A DNA stretch of 56,942 nt from the NCBI GenBank assembly GCA_025356635.1, contig JANXRY010000067.1:1-56942 (forward strand), in the 5' to 3' direction. Below are positions 16,810 through 26,932 of the stretch, piece by piece (positions within the stretch are counted from its first letter, which is position 1; each line of letters starts with the position of its first letter). Made by a program: the position numbers and the translations under genes. Source of the DNA: Gammaproteobacteria bacterium (GTDB lineage: Bacteria > Pseudomonadota > Gammaproteobacteria > Xanthomonadales > Xanthomonadaceae). Under the pieces are notes generated by a model, which saw only the letters and a list, made by a program, of their open reading frames with translations, did not search any database and was not told the origin of the DNA.

Positions 16810-18888
16810 TCACTGAGCTCCGGTCCAGCGTTTGAGCCAGGCATTGACGGTGTCGTGCCAGAGCACACTGTTCTGCGGCTTGAGAACCCAGTGATTTTCG
16901 TCCGGGAAGTACAGGAACTTGCTCTCTACACCCTGGCGCTGCAAAGCGGTGAACGCGGCAATACCCTGCTCGACCGGAATGCGGAAATCGAGTTGGCCAT
17001 GCACGACCAGCATCGGCACTTTCCAGTCCTTGACGTGGTTGACCGGGTTGAAACGTTCATAACTCTCGGGATTCTGGAACTGCGTGCCACCGTTCTCCCA
17101 TTCGTCGAACCACAGCTCCTCGGTCGAATAGGCCATTGCGCGGCTGTCGAACACACCGTCATGGGCGACTATGCACTTCCACGGCTGGCTCCAGTTGCCG
17201 GCGATCCAGTAGGCCATGAACCCGCCGTAGCTGGCGCCGAGTGCGCAAGCGTGGTTGCCGTCAAGGAAATCATATTTCTTCAGCGCCGCGGTCCAGCCTT
17301 TTTGCAGGTCCTCGAGCGGGCGATCGCCCCAGTGCTCGCGAATCGCATCGGTGAATGCCTGGCCGTAACCGGTCGAACCATGGAAGTCGATCATGACCAC
17401 CGCGAAACCCTGCCCGGCATAGGTCTGCGGATTCCAACGGTAGTGGAAATCGTTGCCGAAGCTGCCCTGCGGCCCACCGTGGATGAGGAAGGCGACCGGG
17501 TACTTCTTGCCCGGCTGGTAGTTCCAGGGCTTGACCACATAGCCGTGCACGGTTTCGTTGTTCCAGCCGACAAACGTGAACGGCTCGACCTCACCGAAGG
17601 CGATGTCCTTGAGTTTGTCCTCGTTGTTGTTGCTGAGCTTGCGCACGGCACTGCCATCGGCGCGGGCGGCGAACAACACACCGGGCGAGCGCATGTTGTC
17701 GCGCACGAATACCAGGCTGTCGCCGACCAGGTCGAAGCCGCTGACGGTGCCATCGCCGGCCACCGGCTCGACTTTGCCGCTGGCGATGTCGACCCGGAAC
17801 AGCGGCAGCTGGCCGAGTTCCTGTGCCTGCGTGTAGATCTTCGAGCCGTCGCCGGACAGCACGATGGTATTGGCCGAAGCATCCCACTTCGCGTCGATCT
17901 CCCGACGATTGCCGGTAGCGATGTCCATGGCCATCAGGGCAAAGCGGTCAGCTTCGTAGCCGGGCCGCTTCATCGCACGGTAATAAAGCGTCTTGCCGTC
18001 GGGGCTGAACACCGGGCCGGCATCCCAGGCCATGTTCGCGGCGGTCAGGTTGACCGGGGCGGCACTGGCGTCGGCAGGTACTCGATAAAGATCGAAGTTG
18101 GTCGACCAAGGTTCGCTGTTGCCGGCGATCCGTACCGAGAAGACCAAGCTCTTGCCATCCGGCGCGAACGCCACGTCGGTCATGTCGCCAAAGGGCTTGG
18201 ACGGCACGTCGCCATCAATGCCGCGACTGAGCTTGAGCGGTTCGCCATCGAGCTTGCCGTCGGCGCTGAAATTCGCAACGAACAGCTGGTTGCGCCGGCC
18301 ATCGGCCCAGCTATCCCAGTGGCGAACGAACAGCCGATCGTAGATCTGGCCGTTGGCCTTGTCGGCCTCGGCGGCATCGAGGCGTTGTTTGCTGCAGGCG
18401 AGCGAAGCGCAGTCGGTGAATACTTCGAAACTCAACGCCACTGCCTTGCCGTCCGGCGAAAGCTTGTAACCACCGACATCGAGCGCGAAGTCCGATATCT
18501 TCACCGCCGCGCCGCCGGCGAGCGCTTGCGCCCACAGTTGCGACGAGCCGGACTTGGCGGAGAGGAAATACACGGTGCGGCCATCAGGTGAAAACGCCGG
18601 GCTGTTGACGTTCATGCCATCAGCGGTGAAGCGCACCGGAGGCGCAGCATCGCGCGCGAACAGATCCTCGATCCACAAGCCGGTGCTGGCCTTGTTGGCG
18701 GCGTAATCCACCTGGCGCACGGCAAACACGACCTTGCGTCCATCCGGAGACAGTACCGGGCTGGAGATCCGCTCCAGGGTCACCAGGTCGCGGGCATCGA
18801 AAGGACGCGCGGCATCAGCGATCACCGGCAGAGTGGCGAGCAGCAGCCCCTGGATCAGGAAACGACGAATCATGTGTTTGCCCTTCAT
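16810..18888 (-). CDS. S9-family peptidase (acylaminoacyl/dipeptidyl peptidase-like), exported
   Basis: A prolyl-oligopeptidase-type serine peptidase of 692 residues, with a signal peptide (FLIQGLLLATLPVIADA). A beta-propeller of repeated SPDG blades follows (SPDGRKVVFAV, SPDGRTVYFLS, SPDGKAVALSF, SPDGKTLYYRA). The C-terminal alpha/beta-hydrolase domain has the nucleophile elbow GASYGG, the Asp in HGQLDFRIP and the His in DENHW. It probably trims short peptides in the periplasm. The ATG at 18888 overlaps the stop of the OPT transporter (ATGA), linking peptide hydrolysis to uptake. A second ATG five codons on is also possible. Confidence 0.93.
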   Translation of the reverse strand: MKGKHMIRRFLIQGLLLATLPVIADAARPFDARDLVTLERISSPVLSPDGRKVVFAVRQVDYAANKASTGLWIEDLFARDAAPPVRFTADGMNVNSPAFSPDGRTVYFLSAKSGSSQLWAQALAGGAAVKISDFALDVGGYKLSPDGKAVALSFEVFTDCASLACSKQRLDAAEADKANGQIYDRLFVRHWDSWADGRRNQLFVANFSADGKLDGEPLKLSRGIDGDVPSKPFGDMTDVAFAPDGKSLVFSVRIAGNSEPWSTNFDLYRVPADASAAPVNLTAANMAWDAGPVFSPDGKTLYYRAMKRPGYEADRFALMAMDIATGNRREIDAKWDASANTIVLSGDGSKIYTQAQELGQLPLFRVDIASGKVEPVAGDGTVSGFDLVGDSLVFVRDNMRSPGVLFAARADGSAVRKLSNNNEDKLKDIAFGEVEPFTFVGWNNETVHGYVVKPWNYQPGKKYPVAFLIHGGPQGSFGNDFHYRWNPQTYAGQGFAVVMIDFHGSTGYGQAFTDAIREHWGDRPLEDLQKGWTAALKKYDFLDGNHACALGASYGGFMAYWIAGNWSQPWKCIVAHDGVFDSRAMAYSTEELWFDEWENGGTQFQNPESYERFNPVNHVKDWKVPMLVVHGQLDFRIPVEQGIAAFTALQRQGVESKFLYFPDENHWVLKPQNSVLWHDTVNAWLKRWTGAQ

Positions 18889-20915
18889 GCGCTGCGTTGG
18901 CCGAGGCGCTCGACCCAGCGGTACAACACGAACATCACCAGCGCGAACGCGCCGCCGCCAATCCAGGCTGACTGGGAAAAGCCACCGAGCCAGGGTGCGC
19001 TCGCGTAATCGTCGCTGACCAGATTGAGCGGGAAATCGCGGTTGGCGAAACCGAGCTTGTCGGAGAACGCGACCAGTGCCGCCACCACGACGCCGACCAG
19101 ACCTTCGCCGACGATCATGCCCGAGGCCAGCAGTACGCCGAGTTGCTTTGTCGCTTCCGGCTTGGCGCCGCGATCGGCACGGCGATCGAACCACCAGCCG
19201 ACGACCGCGCCGACCACGACCATCAGGGTGCTCTGGGTCGGCAGGTAGATGCCCAGGCCGACCGCCAGAGGCGACAGATGCACCGACTTGGTCATCTTGC
19301 GCAGCAGTTCATCGAGCACGATCATGACCACGCCGATCGCGGCGCCGATCTTGATCAAATTGCCATCGATGTTGTTCTGGATGACGCCCGAAGCGAGCGC
19401 GGAGATCAGCCCGGCCTGCGGCGCGGGCAGCGCGTGCGGGCGTTGCGGGCCCGGGGCGCCGACGAAGCCATAGGCATGATTGAGCAGGTCGAGGATCGGC
19501 GGGATGATCGCCGCGCCGGCAATCACGCCGATCACCAGCGCCCACTGCTGCATGGACGGCGTGGCGTCCACCAGTTGCCCGGTTTTCAGGTCCTGCAGGT
19601 TGTTGTTGGCGATCGCAGCCGCTGCAAAAATTATCGAGGTCACGAACAAGGCGAAGGCGACCAAGGCTTTTTCGCTCTCCGCCGGCAACGACGAGCGCAC
19701 CCCGAACACCAGCAGCAGGGCCGCGCCGATCACCACGATGATGCCGATGCCCGACAGCGGGCTGTTCGAGGAGCCGATCAGGCCGGCCATGTAGCCGCAG
19801 ACCGTGGACACGAAGAAACTCATCACCACGATGTAGAGCAAGCCAGCGCCCACCAGCAGCAACATGTGATCCTGCAGGCCCTGGCCGGCAGTGTTGACGA
19901 AACTCATCAACAGCCAGCCGACGGGCAACAGGCAGGCCAGGGAAATCAGCGCGACCTGGCCGATCGGAATGTCCTGCTCCACCCGCGGCAGCGAACCAGC
20001 GTTGCCGCTGGCCCGAGCCCGCGACGCGGCCATGGCCGACGCCAGCCCACTGAAGACCGGCTTGACCAACTTCGCAAGGGTCCAGACCGCGGCGACGGCG
20101 ATGGTGCCGGCGCCAACGAAACGTACTTTGTGGCTCCAAGTCGCATTGGCGAGGTCAGCGATGGCGCCGCCGGTGGGATCGAGCGCGGAGAAATGCGGCA
20201 CACCCCAGCCCCAGCCGATCACGGCGCCGACCAGCATCGCAATGCCGACCCACAGCCCGACCAGATGGCCGATACCGAACAATGCGAACGAGAGGAAGAA
20301 ATCGAAACCGGAGACGCCGCCCGAGTCGCCACCGATGCGGAAGTAGCGGGCGAAGTCACCAGCGAACGTGCGGGTCGCGACCACGATGGCGAACACGCCG
20401 GACACGATCGAGCCCCACAACACCGCGAGCAGGCCGACACGGTTGGATTCGGCGGCCGCGGCGTCGCCACCGGCGCCGACCTTCAACACTTCGGCACAAG
20501 CCACGCCTTCCGGATACGGCAGGTCGGAGTTGGTGACCAGGGCGCGGCGCAGCGGGATCGAATACATGACGCCGAGGATGCCGCCGAGAGCACAGACCGC
20601 GAATGACGTCCAATAATTGAAACCGGTCCACCAGCCGATCAGGATCAGCCCCGGCAAGACGAAGATGATCGAGGACAAAGTGCCGGCCGCCGAGGCGACC
20701 GTCTGCACGATGTTGTTTTCCTGGATGGTCGAATCCTTGAAGTAGCGCAGGATCGCCATCGAGATCACGGCAGCGGGGATCGAGGTCGCGAAGGTCAGGC
20801 CGGCCTTGAGCCCGAAAAAGACATTGGCTGCAGTGAACACCACGGTGATCACGATGCCGATGACCAGGCCTCGAAAAGTGAACTCGGTGCGGGGTACGGT
20901 CGAGGTCGGGGTCAT
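18885..20915 (-). CDS. OPT-family oligopeptide transporter
   Basis: A 676-residue inner-membrane protein with about 14-16 hydrophobic segments. The N-terminal TEFTFRGLVIGIVITVVFTA, NVFFGLKAGLTFATSIPAAV and, further on, PYPEGVACAEVLKVG are typical of bacterial OPT (oligopeptide/siderophore) transporters. Proton-coupled uptake of small peptides is the family function; peptide preference cannot be read from sequence. It starts an operon with the S9 peptidase and fnr, all on the minus strand. Confidence 0.93.
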   Translation of the reverse strand: MTPTSTVPRTEFTFRGLVIGIVITVVFTAANVFFGLKAGLTFATSIPAAVISMAILRYFKDSTIQENNIVQTVASAAGTLSSIIFVLPGLILIGWWTGFNYWTSFAVCALGGILGVMYSIPLRRALVTNSDLPYPEGVACAEVLKVGAGGDAAAAESNRVGLLAVLWGSIVSGVFAIVVATRTFAGDFARYFRIGGDSGGVSGFDFFLSFALFGIGHLVGLWVGIAMLVGAVIGWGWGVPHFSALDPTGGAIADLANATWSHKVRFVGAGTIAVAAVWTLAKLVKPVFSGLASAMAASRARASGNAGSLPRVEQDIPIGQVALISLACLLPVGWLLMSFVNTAGQGLQDHMLLLVGAGLLYIVVMSFFVSTVCGYMAGLIGSSNSPLSGIGIIVVIGAALLLVFGVRSSLPAESEKALVAFALFVTSIIFAAAAIANNNLQDLKTGQLVDATPSMQQWALVIGVIAGAAIIPPILDLLNHAYGFVGAPGPQRPHALPAPQAGLISALASGVIQNNIDGNLIKIGAAIGVVMIVLDELLRKMTKSVHLSPLAVGLGIYLPTQSTLMVVVGAVVGWWFDRRADRGAKPEATKQLGVLLASGMIVGEGLVGVVVAALVAFSDKLGFANRDFPLNLVSDDYASAPWLGGFSQSAWIGGGAFALVMFVLYRWVERLGQRSA

Positions 20916-20963
20916 GGTCGGTGCCGGTCGCGGAGGTGTCGCGATGGTGGCACGAGACGCCCG

Positions 20964-21002
20964 CCCTGCCTAGACGACTCCCTGCCTACACGACCCCTGC
21001 CT
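20964..21002. repeat. Three short imperfect direct repeats
   Basis: The octamer CCCTGCCT occurs at 20964, 20980 and 20995; the first two copies extend to CCCTGCCTAGACGAC and CCCTGCCTACACGAC. The spacing is 15-16 bases, in the 96-base gap between the rhomboid stop and the OPT start. Both genes are on the minus strand. No function is apparent. Confidence 0.4.
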
Positions 21003-21011
21003 GGAGCGGGC

Positions 21012-21620
21012 TCAACCCCAGGTCGGGCTCGCCAGGCTGATCAGGAAATGGCCGAGCACGCGCGGCTCCATGATGATGGTGAACAGGGCGCCATAGGCTG
21101 CGCCCCACAGGTGCGCGCTGTGGTTGACGTTGTCGCCGCCGCGCTTGTCCATATAAACCGAGTAGACGGTATAGAGGACTGCATAGACGATCGCCGGTAC
21201 CGGGATCACGTAGACGTAGATCGTCGCCCAGGGCTCGAGCAGGATGAAGGCGAACAGCACGGCCGAGACCCCGCCGGAGGCACCGAGGCTGCGATAACTG
21301 GCGTCGTCCCGGTGCCGCAAGTAGGTCGGCAGGATCGAGGCGACCAGCCCGAGCACGTAGAAGAAAGCAAAACCGTACTGGCCCAATTCGGCGTTGTAGA
21401 AATCCTCCATCGCCCGGCCGAAAAAATACAGGGTGATCATGTTGAACAGCAGATGCTGGAAATTGGCGTGCACCAGGCCGTAGCTCATCAGCCGGTAATA
21501 ATCGTTGTCGCGAGCCACCGCCGGCGGCCACAGAATCAGCGCGGCGATCATCTTGGGGTTGTTGAAGGCGGTGAACGAAACCGCGCAGGTGATGGCGATC
21601 AGGATCAGGGTCGTGCTCAT
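21012..21620 (-). CDS. Rhomboid-family intramembrane serine protease
   Basis: Rhomboids cleave transmembrane substrates within the bilayer. The 202-residue protein has six hydrophobic segments. The helix-2 motif HANFQHLLFNM (about 51-61) comes first, the catalytic serine lies in GASGGVSAV (S115), and the catalytic histidine is in NHSAHLWGAAYG (H170). The ATG at 21620 is chosen; another ATG three codons upstream is possible. The gene is divergent from the POT transporter gene with about 75 bases between them. Substrates are unknown. Confidence 0.9.
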   Translation of the reverse strand: MSTTLILIAITCAVSFTAFNNPKMIAALILWPPAVARDNDYYRLMSYGLVHANFQHLLFNMITLYFFGRAMEDFYNAELGQYGFAFFYVLGLVASILPTYLRHRDDASYRSLGASGGVSAVLFAFILLEPWATIYVYVIPVPAIVYAVLYTVYSVYMDKRGGDNVNHSAHLWGAAYGALFTIIMEPRVLGHFLISLASPTWG

Positions 21621-21696
21621 GCCACGCATGCTACCCGAATCCGTTGTCCAACCGCTGCTGGCATACTTGCCTGCAGCAGCCCGCCGGAGTCCACCC

Positions 21697-23472
21697 GTGA
21701 CCACCATTGCCGCCCCGCTCGACCGCGACGAGTTCCTCGGCCATCCCAAGGGCGTGTACGTCTGTTTCTTCACCGAGATGTGGGAACGCTTTTCCTTCTA
21801 CGGCATGAAGGCACTGCTGCTGCTGTACCTGACCAAATACCACTTGTTCGGCGATACCGGTGGCTTGAATCTGCTTGGCGCCTACGGCGGTCTGGTCTAC
21901 TGCCTGCCGGTGCTCGGCGGCATGCTCGCCGATCGTTGGCTGGGAATGCGCAAGGCAGTGGTGTTCGGCGGAATTCTTCTATGCCTCGGCCACTTCGGAA
22001 TGGCTTATCACGGCACGCCCGCGCACATGGTCGATGGTGTAGCTCAGCGTGATGAAACGGCTCTGCTGGTTTTCTATTTCTCGCTGGCGTTGATCATCAT
22101 GGGCGTGGGCTTCCTCAAGCCCAATATCTCGGTCATCGTTGGCAAGCTGTATCCGGAAAACGATCCGAGGCGCGATTCCGGTTTTTCGCTGTTTTACGCC
22201 GGCATCAACCTGGGCGGCCTGTTCGCATCGCTGGTTTGCGGTGTACTCGGCGAAACCAAGGGCTGGAGCTGGGGCTTCGGTGCGGCCGGTATTGGCATGC
22301 TCGCCGGCTTGGGGATGTTCCTGTGGGGACAGAAATACCTGCAAGGCCAGGCCGAGCCGCCGGCCCCGGAAAAATTGCGTCAACGCGTGGCGGGAATCAG
22401 TCGGGAACACCTGATCTACCTCGGTGCGATCCTGGCGCTGGCACCGGTTGCCGGATTGATGTGGGCGACCGGCAACAACGCCTTCGCGCTCGACATTGGC
22501 GTGGACATCACACTGGCGCAACTGCTGATGCTGGCGATGCTGACGGGTGTACTGGTGTGGTTCACGCGCTTTGTCCTGCGCGAATGTTCGCTGGTTGAAC
22601 GCCAGCAGATGATCGCATTGATGGTGCTTATCTTCATGGCACTGGTTTTTTTCACCCTCTACGAGCAGACCTATGGCTCATGGGTGGTGTTCACCGACCG
22701 CATGCTGACTAAGAATTTTTTCCCGTCGCTGATATACGCCAACGGGCTGCCGCTTTGGTATTTCATCCTGCCGATGCTGTTGATGCCGGCATCATTCATG
22801 GCAGCCATGAGCTGGCAACAGAAACAACCAGGATCGCGGCTACCGCTGACTCTGTTTCTCGTATGCACCGCCATCACCTTGTTGATGACGTTGGGCATGG
22901 CGGTCTTTGAGGAGCAAACCGCCGGCTCGCTTACTTTCCTCCCCGGCCCGTTCATCCTGCTGCTGACACCTCTGTTCACCTGGCTGTGGGGCTGGCTGGA
23001 CCGACGCGCACTCGATCCGGGCAAACCGGCGAAAAGCGCCTTCGGCTTGCTCGCCGGTGGCTTGGCCTTCATTCCTTTGGCGTGGGCGGCACAGAGCGCG
23101 GGCGATACTGGCACCTGGGCGAGTGTGTGGTGGCTGGTGCTGGCCTATTTCATCTTGGAGGTGGGCGAGATGTGCCTGTCACCGGTTGGCTTGTCGGCGG
23201 TCACCCAGTTGTCGGTGCCGCGCGTGGCGAGCTTGATGATGGGCACTTGGTTCCTGGCTACGGCATTTTCAGAAATGCTCGCGCACAAACTAGGGACGCT
23301 CGCTTCGATCGAAGACACCGGCGCCGTGGTCGAACACAGTGCCGCATGGGCCGCCGCCGCACATACTTACGGTGACCTGTTCTGGAAACTCACCTGGGCA
23401 GGCATTGCTTGCGGCGTCCTGGCGTTCATCGCCGCACCCTGGCTGAGGCGGTGGATGCATGGAGTCAAGTGA
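21697..23472 (+). CDS. POT-family (PTR2) proton-coupled peptide transporter
   Basis: A 591-residue member of the major facilitator superfamily transporting di- and tripeptides with protons. The N-terminal HPKGVYVCFFTEMWERFSFYGMKALL region contains the ExxERF-type motif (EMWERFSFYG), and FLKPNISVIVG plus the later EVGEMCLSPVGLSAVTQL are POT hallmarks. About twelve to fourteen membrane helices are present. The GTG at 21697 is chosen because GGAG lies about eight bases upstream and the protein then begins near the usual N-terminus. With the OPT transporter and the S9 peptidase it makes this a small peptide-utilisation neighbourhood. Confidence 0.94.
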   Translation: MTTIAAPLDRDEFLGHPKGVYVCFFTEMWERFSFYGMKALLLLYLTKYHLFGDTGGLNLLGAYGGLVYCLPVLGGMLADRWLGMRKAVVFGGILLCLGHFGMAYHGTPAHMVDGVAQRDETALLVFYFSLALIIMGVGFLKPNISVIVGKLYPENDPRRDSGFSLFYAGINLGGLFASLVCGVLGETKGWSWGFGAAGIGMLAGLGMFLWGQKYLQGQAEPPAPEKLRQRVAGISREHLIYLGAILALAPVAGLMWATGNNAFALDIGVDITLAQLLMLAMLTGVLVWFTRFVLRECSLVERQQMIALMVLIFMALVFFTLYEQTYGSWVVFTDRMLTKNFFPSLIYANGLPLWYFILPMLLMPASFMAAMSWQQKQPGSRLPLTLFLVCTAITLLMTLGMAVFEEQTAGSLTFLPGPFILLLTPLFTWLWGWLDRRALDPGKPAKSAFGLLAGGLAFIPLAWAAQSAGDTGTWASVWWLVLAYFILEVGEMCLSPVGLSAVTQLSVPRVASLMMGTWFLATAFSEMLAHKLGTLASIEDTGAVVEHSAAWAAAAHTYGDLFWKLTWAGIACGVLAFIAAPWLRRWMHGVK

Positions 23473-23488
23473 TGCCGAAGTTTCGTGA

Positions 23489-24397
23489 TCAGCCAGTCTT
23501 CGCTTCCGCCAGCTCGCCGATGACTTCGCGCACGCCGGTGCGCCAGTCGGGCAGGCGGAATCCGAAGTCGCTAGCGAACTTACTGGTGTCCAGGCGCGAG
23601 TAGGTCGGGCGCTTGGCTTTGGTCGGATAGTCGCTGCTCGGGATCCCGGTCAACTTCGGTGCACGCGGAATCAGGCCGGCGACCAGGGCATCGCCAACAA
23701 TGGCCATCGCAAACTGATGCCAACTGCATTCGCCACTCGCGACCACATGCCAGGTGCCCTCGGCATCGGGATGTTTGGCCAGCGCCAGCGCGGTCGAAGC
23801 CGCGAGCCAACGCGCGGGCGTTGGCGAGCCGACCTGATCATTGACCACGCTCATCTCGTCGCGCTCGCGCGCTAGCCGCAATGCGGTGCGCAGGAAGTTC
23901 TGCCCGCGCGCGCCATAAACCCAGGCGGTGCGCAGGATCATGTGCGCGCAGCCGCTGTCGCGCACGGCATTCTCGCCATCGAGTTTGCTGCGCCCGTACA
24001 CGCTGCCCGGGTTGGTTGGATCGTCTTCGCGGATCGGCCGGCGGGCATCGCCAGCGAACACGTAGTCGGTCGAGTAATGCACCAGCTTGGCATCGAGCGA
24101 TTTGCAGGCTGTCGCGAGTTCGGCCACGGCTTCGGCGTTGATGCGCTGCGCCAGCGCTGGCTCATCTTCAGCACGATCGACCGCGGTGTGCGCCACGGCG
24201 TTGAGTACTAATTGCGGGCGATGCTCGACAACCAGGGCGGTCAGCAGGTCGGGCTGGGTGAAATCAATCTGGCCGCAGCGCTGGCCGCCGGGCAGCTTGC
24301 CACTGATGGTGTAAGCCTGGATTTCCCCAAGCGGCGCGCAGCTTCGATGCAGTTCGTAACCGAGTTGGCCATCAGCACCGAGTAACAGGATTTTCAT
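23489..24397 (-). CDS. rfbD: dTDP-4-dehydrorhamnose reductase
   Basis: RfbD performs the last step of dTDP-L-rhamnose synthesis, NAD(P)H-dependent reduction of dTDP-4-keto-L-rhamnose. The 302-residue protein has the nucleotide-binding N-terminus [16 protein letters not shown], the family stretch NAVAHTAVDRAEDEP, and the short-chain dehydrogenase YxxxK in VYGRSKLDGEN. The ATG at 24397 overlaps the rfbC stop (ATGA). Last gene of rfbBACD; it converges on the POT gene with 16 bases between stops. Confidence 0.95.
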   Translation of the reverse strand: MKILLLGADGQLGYELHRSCAPLGEIQAYTISGKLPGGQRCGQIDFTQPDLLTALVVEHRPQLVLNAVAHTAVDRAEDEPALAQRINAEAVAELATACKSLDAKLVHYSTDYVFAGDARRPIREDDPTNPGSVYGRSKLDGENAVRDSGCAHMILRTAWVYGARGQNFLRTALRLARERDEMSVVNDQVGSPTPARWLAASTALALAKHPDAEGTWHVVASGECSWHQFAMAIVGDALVAGLIPRAPKLTGIPSSDYPTKAKRPTYSRLDTSKFASDFGFRLPDWRTGVREVIGELAEAKTG

Positions 24398-24951
24398 ACG
24401 GAACACTCCGGCAAGCGTTCAGGCGCGATGTCGTCAAGGAAAGGCAGGGTCGCATCTTTTTCGGACAGGCGCGGAGCACTGACCGGCCAATCGATGGCCA
24501 GACGTGCATCATTCCAGCGCAGGCCCTGATCGGCTTCACGCACATACGGCGCGGTGCACAGGTAGTGGAAGACCGCACGCTCGGACAACACCACGAAGCC
24601 ATGCGCATAGCCCGCCGGAATCCAGAATTCACGGCGATTTTCCGCACTGAGCACGGCCGCCGTCCAGCGTCCGCAGGTCGGCGAGCCTCGGCGGATGTCC
24701 ACGGCGACATCGTAGACCTCGCCCTCAAGCACGCTGACCAACTTGCCCTGCGGATGCGGCCACTGGTAGTGCAGGCCACGCAACACGCCGCGCTCGGATA
24801 CCGAGACATTGCTTTGCACAAAATCGAGATCGAGCCCCTGCGCGGCCCAGCCGGCCTTGCTCCAGCTTTCGAAGAACACGCCGCGATCGTCGCGGTGGAT
24901 CTTCGGCTCGATCAACTTGCAGCCCAACAGCGTGGCATCGGTGAATTTCAT
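24394..24951 (-). CDS. rfbC: dTDP-4-dehydrorhamnose 3,5-epimerase
   Basis: RfbC epimerises C3 and C5 of dTDP-4-keto-6-deoxyglucose. The 185-residue cupin-like protein shows [13 protein letters not shown], the catalytic-His segment [18 protein letters not shown] and [11 protein letters not shown], all expected for the family. Length is normal. Start and stop overlap rfbA and rfbD by four bases each. Confidence 0.96.
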   Translation of the reverse strand: MKFTDATLLGCKLIEPKIHRDDRGVFFESWSKAGWAAQGLDLDFVQSNVSVSERGVLRGLHYQWPHPQGKLVSVLEGEVYDVAVDIRRGSPTCGRWTAAVLSAENRREFWIPAGYAHGFVVLSERAVFHYLCTAPYVREADQGLRWNDARLAIDWPVSAPRLSEKDATLPFLDDIAPERLPECSV

Positions 24952-25832
24952 TCAATGCGTCCATGCTCAAGCAATCTCAACAGGTACTCGCCATAACTGT
25001 TCCTGGCCAACGGCTGCGCCAGGGCACGTAATTGCGCCGCATTGATCCATCGGTTGAAGTAGGCAATCTCTTCCGGGCAGCAGACGCGCAAACCCTGCCG
25101 CGCTTCGATGGTCTCGATGAAGTTGCCAGCCTGGATCAGCGATTCGTGGGTGCCGGTATCGAGCCAGGCGTAGCCGCGACCGAGCCTCTCCAGGTGCAGC
25201 ATGCCGTCATCAAGATAACGGCGGTTGAGATCGGTGATTTCCAGTTCGCCGCGCGCCGACGGTTTCAGGTCAGCGGCATAGTCGCAGGCGCGGCCGTCGT
25301 AGAAATACAGGCCGGTGACCGCGTAATTCGATTTTGGCTGCGCAGGCTTTTCTTCCAGACCGACCACGCGACTGTCGGCGGCGAATTCAGCGACGCCGTA
25401 ACGCTCGGGATCTTTCACCCAGTATCCGAACACGGTAGCGCCATGCTCGCGATCATTGGCACGCTTGAGCAGGTCACTCAGGCCCTGTCCGTGAAAAATG
25501 TTGTCGCCGAGCACCAGGCAACTGGGCGCACCGGCGAGGAACTCGCGACCGATCAGGAAAGCCTGGGCCAGGCCATCCGGGCTCGGCTGCGCGGCGTATT
25601 CGATGCGCATGCCCCACTGCGAACCATCGCCGAGTAACCGCTGAAACAAGACCTGTTCGTGCGGGGTGTTGATGATCAGCACCTCCCGGATGCCGGCCAG
25701 CATCAGCACGCTGAGCGGGTAATAGATCATTGGCTTGTCGTACACCGGCAGCAGTTGCTTGCTGATGCACTGGGTGATCGGATACAACCGGGTGCCGGAA
25801 CCCCCGGCGAGCACGATGCCTTTGCGTGTCAT
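24948..25832 (-). CDS. rfbA: Glucose-1-phosphate thymidylyltransferase
   Basis: RfbA makes dTDP-glucose from dTTP and glucose-1-phosphate. The 294-residue protein begins with the nucleotidyltransferase signature [17 protein letters not shown]. It continues with [18 protein letters not shown] and [12 protein letters not shown] (metal-binding Asp). It lies in rfbBACD with four-base overlaps on both sides. Confidence 0.96.
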   Translation of the reverse strand: MTRKGIVLAGGSGTRLYPITQCISKQLLPVYDKPMIYYPLSVLMLAGIREVLIINTPHEQVLFQRLLGDGSQWGMRIEYAAQPSPDGLAQAFLIGREFLAGAPSCLVLGDNIFHGQGLSDLLKRANDREHGATVFGYWVKDPERYGVAEFAADSRVVGLEEKPAQPKSNYAVTGLYFYDGRACDYAADLKPSARGELEITDLNRRYLDDGMLHLERLGRGYAWLDTGTHESLIQAGNFIETIEARQGLRVCCPEEIAYFNRWINAAQLRALAQPLARNSYGEYLLRLLEHGRIE

Positions 25833-26899
25833 TCGATAACGCTCCCGAGCCGTTGCATCCGATAACTGCCATCAAGCACGCGTCGAACCCAGGCGTCGTG
25901 GTCGAGATACCAGTCCACGGTGCGCGCGATGCCTTCTTCGAAACCCATCGTTGGTCGCCAGCCCAGTTCCCGCTTGATCTTGCTGGCGTCGATGGCGTAG
26001 CGGCGATCGTGGCCTGGGCGATCGGCGACGAAACTGATCTGCGATTCGCGTGGCAAGCCATCGCTGCGCGGCCGGCGCTGGTCGAGCAACGCGCAGATCG
26101 TCTTCACAACGGCGATGTTCTGGCGTTCAGCGTCGCCACCGATGTTGTAGGTTTCGCTAACGCGGCCGGCATCGAGCACGCGCCGGATAGCCGCGCAATG
26201 GTCGCTGACAAACAGCCAGTCGCGCACATTCTTGCCATTGCCGTAGACCGGCAACGGCTGCCCGGCCAACGCTTTCTGGATCACTAGTGGAATGAGCTTT
26301 TCCGGGAACTGGAACGGACCGTAGTTGTTCGAGCAATTCGTGGTCAGCGTCGGCAGGCCGTAGGTATGCTGGAAAGCGCGCACCAGGTGGTCGGACGCGG
26401 CCTTGCTGGCCGAATACGGGGAATTCGGCGCATACGGAGTTTCTTCGGTGAAGGCACCGGAGTCACCCAGCGAGCCATAGACTTCATCGGTGGAAACATG
26501 CAGGAAGCGAAATTGCGCAGCTTCGTTTTCCGGCAAAGCACCCCAGTAATCACGCGCAGCTTCGAGCAAGGACAGCGTGCCGACAACATTGGTCTGCACG
26601 AATGCGGCTGGGCCATCGATGGAGCGATCGACATGGCTTTCAGCGGCGAAATTGACGATCGCCGAAGGCCGGTGCTCGGCGAGCAAGGCTGCCACCAGCG
26701 TGCGGTCGCCGATATCGCCGTGTACGAAGCGGTGCCGGGGATCGTGTTCGAGCGACGCCAAGGTGTCCCGGTTCCCGGCGTAAGTCAGCGCATCGAGATT
26801 GACGATCCGCACGCCAGCTGCGGCAAGGCCTTCGAGCACGAAGTTGGCGCCGATGAAGCCGGCGCCGCCCGTTACCAGCCAGGATTTCACCTGCCGCAC
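25829..26899 (-). CDS. rfbB: dTDP-glucose 4,6-dehydratase
   Basis: RfbB converts dTDP-glucose to dTDP-4-keto-6-deoxyglucose with bound NAD+. The 356-residue extended short-chain dehydrogenase has [11 protein letters not shown] at its N-terminus. The active-site region is [13 protein letters not shown], with [15 protein letters not shown] containing YxxxK. It is the first gene of the rhamnose operon, beginning 33 bases downstream of the ssb stop on the same strand. No promoter is evident in that gap, so transcription may come through ssb. Confidence 0.96.
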   Translation of the reverse strand: MRQVKSWLVTGGAGFIGANFVLEGLAAAGVRIVNLDALTYAGNRDTLASLEHDPRHRFVHGDIGDRTLVAALLAEHRPSAIVNFAAESHVDRSIDGPAAFVQTNVVGTLSLLEAARDYWGALPENEAAQFRFLHVSTDEVYGSLGDSGAFTEETPYAPNSPYSASKAASDHLVRAFQHTYGLPTLTTNCSNNYGPFQFPEKLIPLVIQKALAGQPLPVYGNGKNVRDWLFVSDHCAAIRRVLDAGRVSETYNIGGDAERQNIAVVKTICALLDQRRPRSDGLPRESQISFVADRPGHDRRYAIDASKIKRELGWRPTMGFEEGIARTVDWYLDHDAWVRRVLDGSYRMQRLGSVIE

Positions 26900-26932
26900 C
26901 CCTGACTGGCTGATCGAACCGGCAGGCCGGAC

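Noticed and set aside
16687-18591. Plus-strand frame of about 630 codons opposite the S9 peptidase
   Set aside because: Shadow frame; the minus strand has signal peptide, propeller blades and catalytic triad.
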